This document shows, piece by piece, positions 5,602 to 9,091 of a stretch of 9,091 nucleotides of DNA (the first letter of the stretch is position 1; each line of letters opens with the position of its first letter). The position numbers and the translations under genes were made by a program. This DNA comes from an uncultured Lachnospiraceae bacterium (lineage in GTDB: Bacteria > Bacillota > Clostridia > Lachnospirales > Lachnospiraceae), in contig CAMAHO010000084.1 in assembly GCA_945834545.1 (NCBI GenBank), forward strand, positions 1 through 9,091. The letters run 5' to 3'. Under the pieces are notes generated by a model. It saw only the letters and a program-made list of their open reading frames with translations, was not told the origin of the DNA and did not search any database.

Positions 5602-6215
5602 TCCTTTGACATAATTTTTCGAATCTTGTTTTTTAATCTGTTTAAGGCATTTTCTGTGGCCTTTTGCTCTCTTCCTAAAACCTTTGAAATCTCCTTGGAG
5701 CCCATTCCCGTTAAGCGTAAATCCAAAACCTTCTTCTCAAAGTCGCTTAACTCCTCCTCAATCCGTCTTTCCAGTATCCTGGCATTTTCTTTGTCAATGA
5801 GGCTCTCCTCCGGATTCTGTCCCATAGGACATACCATCTTATTCAGATCCTCCGTCTCTCCGTCATCCTCTTTCACTCCGCCAGAAATAGAAATATAATT
5901 ATTCAACGGAATGTTCTTTTGACGATTTGAGGTCTGAATCGCAGTGTATAGCTGTCTGCTGATACAAAGCTTTGCAAAGGTATAAAAGGATGCATCCCTG
6001 CCGGCATCATAGTGGTTCATGGCCTTAAACAGACCAATCATTCCCTCTTGAATCAAATCCTCATGGTCAGCTCCCAGGATGAACATAGAATTCGCTTCCT
6101 TTCGCACCAGATTTTTGTATTTTTCGCACAAATAATCCGCCACTCTGTTATCCCCATCCCGAAGGCAATCTATTAGCTCTTCGTCGGTCATTTGTTCCAT
6201 TTCTTTCTCAGTCAA
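5592..6215 (-). CDS. sigH: RNA polymerase sigma factor SigH (sporulation/stationary phase)
   Basis: A 207-residue sigma-70 family protein resembling Bacillus SigH (sigma-30, Spo0H), which directs transition-state and early sporulation genes. Region 2 covers about 23-101: core-binding segment GADHEDLIQEGMIGLFKA (48-65) and -10 recognition segment around CISRQLYTAIQTSNRQKNIP (84-103). An acidic linker (115-146) leads to region 4 (about 153-200), with the helix-turn-helix MGSKEISKVLGREQKATENA (171-190). Length matches the family (about 210-218). The start is TTG at 6213-6215: AAGGAG lies seven nt upstream, overlapping the rlmB stop codon, while the in-frame ATG six codons in has no good site. 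It lies 11 nt after rlmB and is probably co-transcribed. The Bacillus cluster has yacP between rlmB and sigH; it is absent here. A terminator sits on its stop codon, so it is not coupled to the pump. Confidence 0.95.
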   Translation of the reverse strand: MTEKEMEQMTDEELIDCLRDGDNRVADYLCEKYKNLVRKEANSMFILGADHEDLIQEGMIGLFKAMNHYDAGRDASFYTFAKLCISRQLYTAIQTSNRQKNIPLNNYISISGGVKEDDGETEDLNKMVCPMGQNPEESLIDKENARILERRIEEELSDFEKKVLDLRLTGMGSKEISKVLGREQKATENALNRLKNKIRKIMSKEDA

Positions 6216-6220
6216 AAGGT

Positions 6221-6229
6221 CGCTCCTTA
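6221..6229 (-). promoter_or_regulatory. Shine-Dalgarno of sigH fused to the rlmB stop codon
   Basis: On the minus strand TAAGGAG holds both the rlmB stop (TAA, 6227-6229) and the Shine-Dalgarno core of sigH. The seven-nt spacing to TTG at 6215 decides the sigH start and suggests translational coupling of the two genes. Confidence 0.75.
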
Positions 6230-6994
6230 CTGCATCCTCTGATGCACGATTTCAAAGGCCAAAACCCCCGCTGCCACAGAAGCATTCAGTGAGTCAATAT
6301 CCCCTTTCATAGGAATGCTAGCCACCATATCGCAAGCCTCCTTGACCAGCCTGCTTACTCCTTCTCCTTCATTGCCAATCACCAGACCAATCGGTCCCTT
6401 AAGGTCCAGCTGATACATGGAGGTACCACCCATATCAGCACAAACGAACCACATTCCTTTCTTCTTTAATGCTTCTATGGTTTGAGTCAAATTAGTTACT
6501 TTTGCAACCGGCGTGTAATTTAATGCTCCCGCCGAGGTCCTGGCCACAGTTGCAGTAAGCCCGACAGCACGATTTTTAGGGATAATCACTCCATGCGCTC
6601 CTGCCAGATTTGCTGTTCTAATGATGGCTCCTAAATTATGCGGATCCTCAATAGTATCCAGCAAAATAAGGAAGGGTGGTTCCCCTTTTTCCTTGGCTCT
6701 CACCAATAGATCCTCTACTTCCGCATATTCATAGGCTGCAATGTTGGCTATCACTCCCTGATGCTTTCCGGTAGGAGACAACTGGTCCAAGCGTTCCTTT
6801 GTCACATATTTCACCAGGGTATTTTGTTTCTTTGCCTCTCTCTTTATGGTCATAATGGGACCATCCTGGCAGCCATCCAGAATATACAGCCGGTCAATTG
6901 GTTTCTGAGCGCGAAAAGCTTCTATCACCGCATTTCTGCCCTCGATAGTAAATTGCTTTATGGTTTCTTCCTGATTTGCTTTCTTGTTTTCCAT
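6227..6994 (-). CDS. rlmB: 23S rRNA (guanosine-2251-2'-O)-methyltransferase RlmB
   Basis: A 255-residue SpoU/TrmH (SPOUT) methyltransferase. It uses S-adenosylmethionine to methylate the ribose of G2251 (E. coli numbering) in the P-loop of 23S rRNA. Residues 15-90 form the N-terminal RNA-binding substrate domain (begins FTIEGRNAVIEAF, includes SPTGKHQGVIA). The catalytic SPOUT knot shows all three motifs: LDTIEDPHNLGAIIRTANLA (112-131) with N120 and R126, GLVIGNEGEGVSRL (203-216), and IPMKGDIDSLNASVAAGVLA (227-246). Length is normal. ATG at 6994 follows GGAG by six nt. It lies 170 bp after mrnC; many clostridial clusters carry thyX there, but nothing codes in this gap. RlmB and MrnC both act on 23S rRNA. 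Confidence 0.95.
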   Translation of the reverse strand: MENKKANQEETIKQFTIEGRNAVIEAFRAQKPIDRLYILDGCQDGPIMTIKREAKKQNTLVKYVTKERLDQLSPTGKHQGVIANIAAYEYAEVEDLLVRAKEKGEPPFLILLDTIEDPHNLGAIIRTANLAGAHGVIIPKNRAVGLTATVARTSAGALNYTPVAKVTNLTQTIEALKKKGMWFVCADMGGTSMYQLDLKGPIGLVIGNEGEGVSRLVKEACDMVASIPMKGDIDSLNASVAAGVLAFEIVHQRMQ

Positions 6995-7164
6995 ATAGTT
7001 CTCCGGTTTTCTTATTGCCTATGTTATCTATGATATCTACTATAAATGTCATTCACTACTTGTTATTTCACGCTGTTTAAGTCTGACGATTTCACCAAAA
7101 TCTATTGTAAATATCATTTGTTACTTGTTTTGAATAGGCTATGCTTTCATAGACTAACGAAGGC
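6995..7164 (-). other. Intergenic gap between mrnC and rlmB with diverged 30-bp direct repeat
   Basis: No gene is present. Two 30-bp units, 7035-7064 and 7100-7129, match at 24 of 30 positions, and all six differences are transitions; they are separated by 35 bp. A five-bp hairpin lies at 7139-7152 but lacks a U-tract, so no terminator is visible. No convincing -35/-10 pair was found on the minus strand, so rlmB may be transcribed with cysS-mrnC or from a weak promoter here. Confidence 0.55.
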
Positions 7165-7617
7165 TTATAGTTTCATTTCTGTCTTTTCTAAGCCGATAGA
7201 TATGAGTTCCAAAACCCGATCCATCCGTTTGGTCAAATAAAGATACCCCACCAATGCTTCAAATCCGGTAGCCTTTCTGTAATCAGCTCTAGTAGCATTC
7301 TTTGCCACGGTATGGGAATTAGCATTTCTGCCCCGTTTATAGACATCCGCCTCTTCCTCTGTCAAATCCTCCAGGATAGCATCCACAATTTTTGCCTGAG
7401 CCTGGGCCTTGACATACTGTACGGCAGTCCTGTGCAGCTTGGCTGCCGCCTGATTGGCCCTTTCTACTACTACCGTTCGAATTACCAAATCATAAACATC
7501 ATCCCCGATGTACGCCAATGCCAACGGTGAATAGGTGCGGATATCCTGTTCTTTGATTTCAAAAGCTTCCTTAATCGCCTGTAATAAACCGTTACTCAAG
7601 CCTAGCCTCTCTTCCAC
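7165..7617 (-). CDS. mrnC: Mini-ribonuclease III (MrnC)
   Basis: A 150-residue RNase III-like endonuclease without the dsRNA-binding domain, as in Bacillus MrnC, which trims the stem formed by the ends of precursor 23S rRNA. The signature SPLALAYIGDDVYDLVIR (30-47) gives the catalytic acidic residue D39, RGRNANSH (95-102) matches the family motif, and FEALVGYLYL (119-128) supplies E120. It should act as a magnesium-dependent dimer. The reading frame starts at GTG (7615-7617), overlapping the end of cysS by 16 bp, with AAGG six nt upstream. A TTG six codons later (7597-7599), preceded by GAGAGG, is a plausible alternative start giving 144 residues, close to the Bacillus length. The overlap indicates translational coupling to cysS. 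Confidence 0.93.
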   Translation of the reverse strand: MEERLGLSNGLLQAIKEAFEIKEQDIRTYSPLALAYIGDDVYDLVIRTVVVERANQAAAKLHRTAVQYVKAQAQAKIVDAILEDLTEEEADVYKRGRNANSHTVAKNATRADYRKATGFEALVGYLYLTKRMDRVLELISIGLEKTEMKL

Positions 7618-9011
7618 TTCACACCTTCTCTGGTGTCTTCCAGCACGATGCCCTTCTCCAATAAAAGTGCTCTGATTTCGTCAGCTCTGGCGAAATTCTT
7701 AGCCTTTCTGGCATCCTGTCTCTCCTGAATCAACTGCTCAATTTCAGAATCCAACAAGTCCTCTTTTGGCAGTGCCTCCAAACCACAGATGTCCATAAGC
7801 TCCACAATCTGTGTTTCCAAAGCATTTAAATACTCTGCCGTATTGTCCTCCTTGGTATTGGAATTGGAAAACTTCACAAGCTCGAAGATGACTGACAATG
7901 CATCTGCTGTGTTTAAGTCATCGTCCATGGCCTGATCAAATTTCTCCGTAAACTGTTTTGCCTGTTCTACCAAGGCTGCCTCTTCTGCTGTCATCTGACC
8001 TTTCTTGGCAGTTTTCTTCTTAAACTCCAGATTGGAAACTGCGTTACGAATTCTCTCCAACCCGGATTTTGCAGCCTCCATAAGCTCAGCTGAGAAGTTC
8101 AGCGGACTTCTGTAATGTGCACTTAGCATAAAGAATCGTAGTACCTGTAAGTCATATTCCTTTTCAATATCTCTGACCGTGAAGAAATTGCCTAAGGATT
8201 TGGACATTTTCTTATTATCAATGTTGAGAAACGCATTGTGCATCCAATAGTGTGCGAAAGGCTTTCCGTTGGCTGCCTCGGACTGGGCAATCTCATTTTC
8301 ATGATGAGGGAAAACCAAATCCTCCCCACCTGCGTGAATATCAATTTCTTCACCCAGATACTTCTTGCTCATAACGGAGCACTCGATGTGCCAGCCCGGA
8401 CGGCCATTACACCAAGGTGACTCCCAATAAGGCTCCCCTTCCTTTTTCGGTTTCCAAAGGACAAAATCCAGGGGATCCTGCTTCTGGTCCTCTCCGGATA
8501 CCAAGAGAGAGCGATTGCCCCCCTGCAAATCATCCAGATTCTTGTGGGATAGTTTTCCATATTCCTTAAAGCTTCTGGTCTTAAAGTAAACCGTTCCGTC
8601 TTCTGCCACATAGGCATGGCCCTTTTCAATCAGAGTTTCAATCATCTCCAGCATACCGTCAATTTCTTCCGTGGCCTTAGGATGAGTGGTGGCAGGCTTC
8701 ACGTTCATTCCGGCCATATCCTGCTTACATTCCTGGATGTACCTTTCTGATATGACACCCGGTTCCACACCCTCTTCATTAGCTTTCTTGATAATCTTGT
8801 CATCTACATCTGTGAAATTGGAGACGTAGTTGACCTCATACCCTTTGTGCTCCATATACCTTCTGCAGGTGTCAAAGACAATCATGGGTCTCGCATTTCC
8901 AATATGAATCAAATTGTAAACAGTAGGCCCGCATACATACATCCTGACCTTTCCCGGTTCAATCGGTACAAAATCTTCTTTTCTCTTTGTCAATGTGTTG
9001 TAAATTTTCAT
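7602..9011 (-). CDS. cysS: Cysteinyl-tRNA synthetase
   Basis: A 469-residue class I aminoacyl-tRNA synthetase that charges tRNA-Cys with cysteine using ATP; cytoplasmic monomer. The Rossmann catalytic core includes HIGN (36-39, the HIGH signature) and KMSKS (268-272). The zinc ligands that recognise the cysteine thiol are visible as C27, C211, H236 and E240 in the contexts YVCGPT, WHIECS and FPHHENE, matching E. coli C28, C209, H234 and E238. The C-terminal helical and anticodon-binding part runs from about 310 to 469, and the length is normal. ATG at 9011 is supported by AAAGGAG seven nt upstream. It overlaps mrnC, as in many Firmicutes. Its promoter lies at or beyond the right edge. Confidence 0.97.
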   Translation of the reverse strand: MKIYNTLTKRKEDFVPIEPGKVRMYVCGPTVYNLIHIGNARPMIVFDTCRRYMEHKGYEVNYVSNFTDVDDKIIKKANEEGVEPGVISERYIQECKQDMAGMNVKPATTHPKATEEIDGMLEMIETLIEKGHAYVAEDGTVYFKTRSFKEYGKLSHKNLDDLQGGNRSLLVSGEDQKQDPLDFVLWKPKKEGEPYWESPWCNGRPGWHIECSVMSKKYLGEEIDIHAGGEDLVFPHHENEIAQSEAANGKPFAHYWMHNAFLNIDNKKMSKSLGNFFTVRDIEKEYDLQVLRFFMLSAHYRSPLNFSAELMEAAKSGLERIRNAVSNLEFKKKTAKKGQMTAEEAALVEQAKQFTEKFDQAMDDDLNTADALSVIFELVKFSNSNTKEDNTAEYLNALETQIVELMDICGLEALPKEDLLDSEIEQLIQERQDARKAKNFARADEIRALLLEKGIVLEDTREGVKWKRG

Positions 9012-9026
9012 ATAAGTGCTCCTTTA
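9012..9026 (-). promoter_or_regulatory. Ribosome binding site of cysS
   Basis: On the minus strand AAAGGAG lies seven nt before the ATG at 9011, near-ideal for Firmicutes. Confidence 0.8.
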
Positions 9027-9034
9027 ATGTTGTT

Positions 9035-9089
9035 CCTATATTTTGTATTATTGTAATCTATCCTTATATTTTGAATTATTGTAATTTAT
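9035..9089. repeat. Imperfect tandem repeat upstream of cysS
   Basis: Two AT-rich units, 9035-9061 and 9062-9089, differ by one inserted base and two substitutions. Each contains ATTATTGTAAT (plus strand), so the minus strand carries TACAAT twice as a weak -10-like hexamer. No -35 at the right spacing is visible for the inner copy. The array runs to the window edge, so its full copy number is unknown. Confidence 0.6.
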
Positions 9090-9091
9090 CC

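Noticed and set aside
9012..9091. T-box or other riboswitch before cysS
   Set aside because: Only 80 bp of AT-rich repeats are visible; no T-box sequence, specifier stem or terminator can be seen, and anything further lies outside the window.

Overview
The window looks like a chromosomal segment of a low-GC Firmicute in the class Clostridia, most likely a Lachnospiraceae relative. This is inferred from the conserved cysS-mrnC-rlmB-sigH cluster, a Gram-positive-type RND pump and protein wording typical of that family; no rRNA or marker gene is present to place it more precisely. Nearly everything is on the minus strand. The only plus-strand gene is a small membrane protein at the left end.

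Layout on the minus strand, in order of transcription from the right edge: cysS (cysteinyl-tRNA synthetase) overlaps mrnC (Mini-III RNase, 23S rRNA maturation) by 16 bp. A 170-bp gap with a diverged direct repeat follows, then rlmB (23S rRNA G2251 methylation) and sigH (sporulation and stationary-phase sigma factor, TTG start), 11 nt apart. A compact terminator overlaps the sigH stop codon. Together these genes serve translation and ribosome maturation plus a developmental sigma factor. Next comes a strong sigma-A-type promoter with a small palindrome over its -35 box, driving a 1369-residue RND efflux permease. A near-consensus promoter formed by the last codons of the pump drives tRNA-Thr(GGT), and a long hairpin terminator ends that unit.

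The left 1.2 kb is mostly non-coding and rich in repeats. It holds a 65-bp near-perfect palindrome carrying GGGGACAGGTCC-type ends (REP/MITE-like), two exact copies of a 41-bp repeat containing stable GCGAAGC mini-hairpin motifs, and a 26-bp-arm terminator hairpin inside a larger inverted repeat. Left of this lies the plus-strand DUF6512-like gene.

The most unusual item is the RND pump. It carries about 330 extra residues where the docking subdomain normally begins. The insert reads as two long xxxLxxG-type heptad helices (about 75-80 residues each, one with 12 heptads in nearly unbroken register) flanking a tip of about 150 residues. This suggests an antiparallel stalk about 11 nm long on the outer face of a pump in an organism with no outer membrane. 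I saw no CRISPR array, phage, transposase gene, riboswitch or origin.
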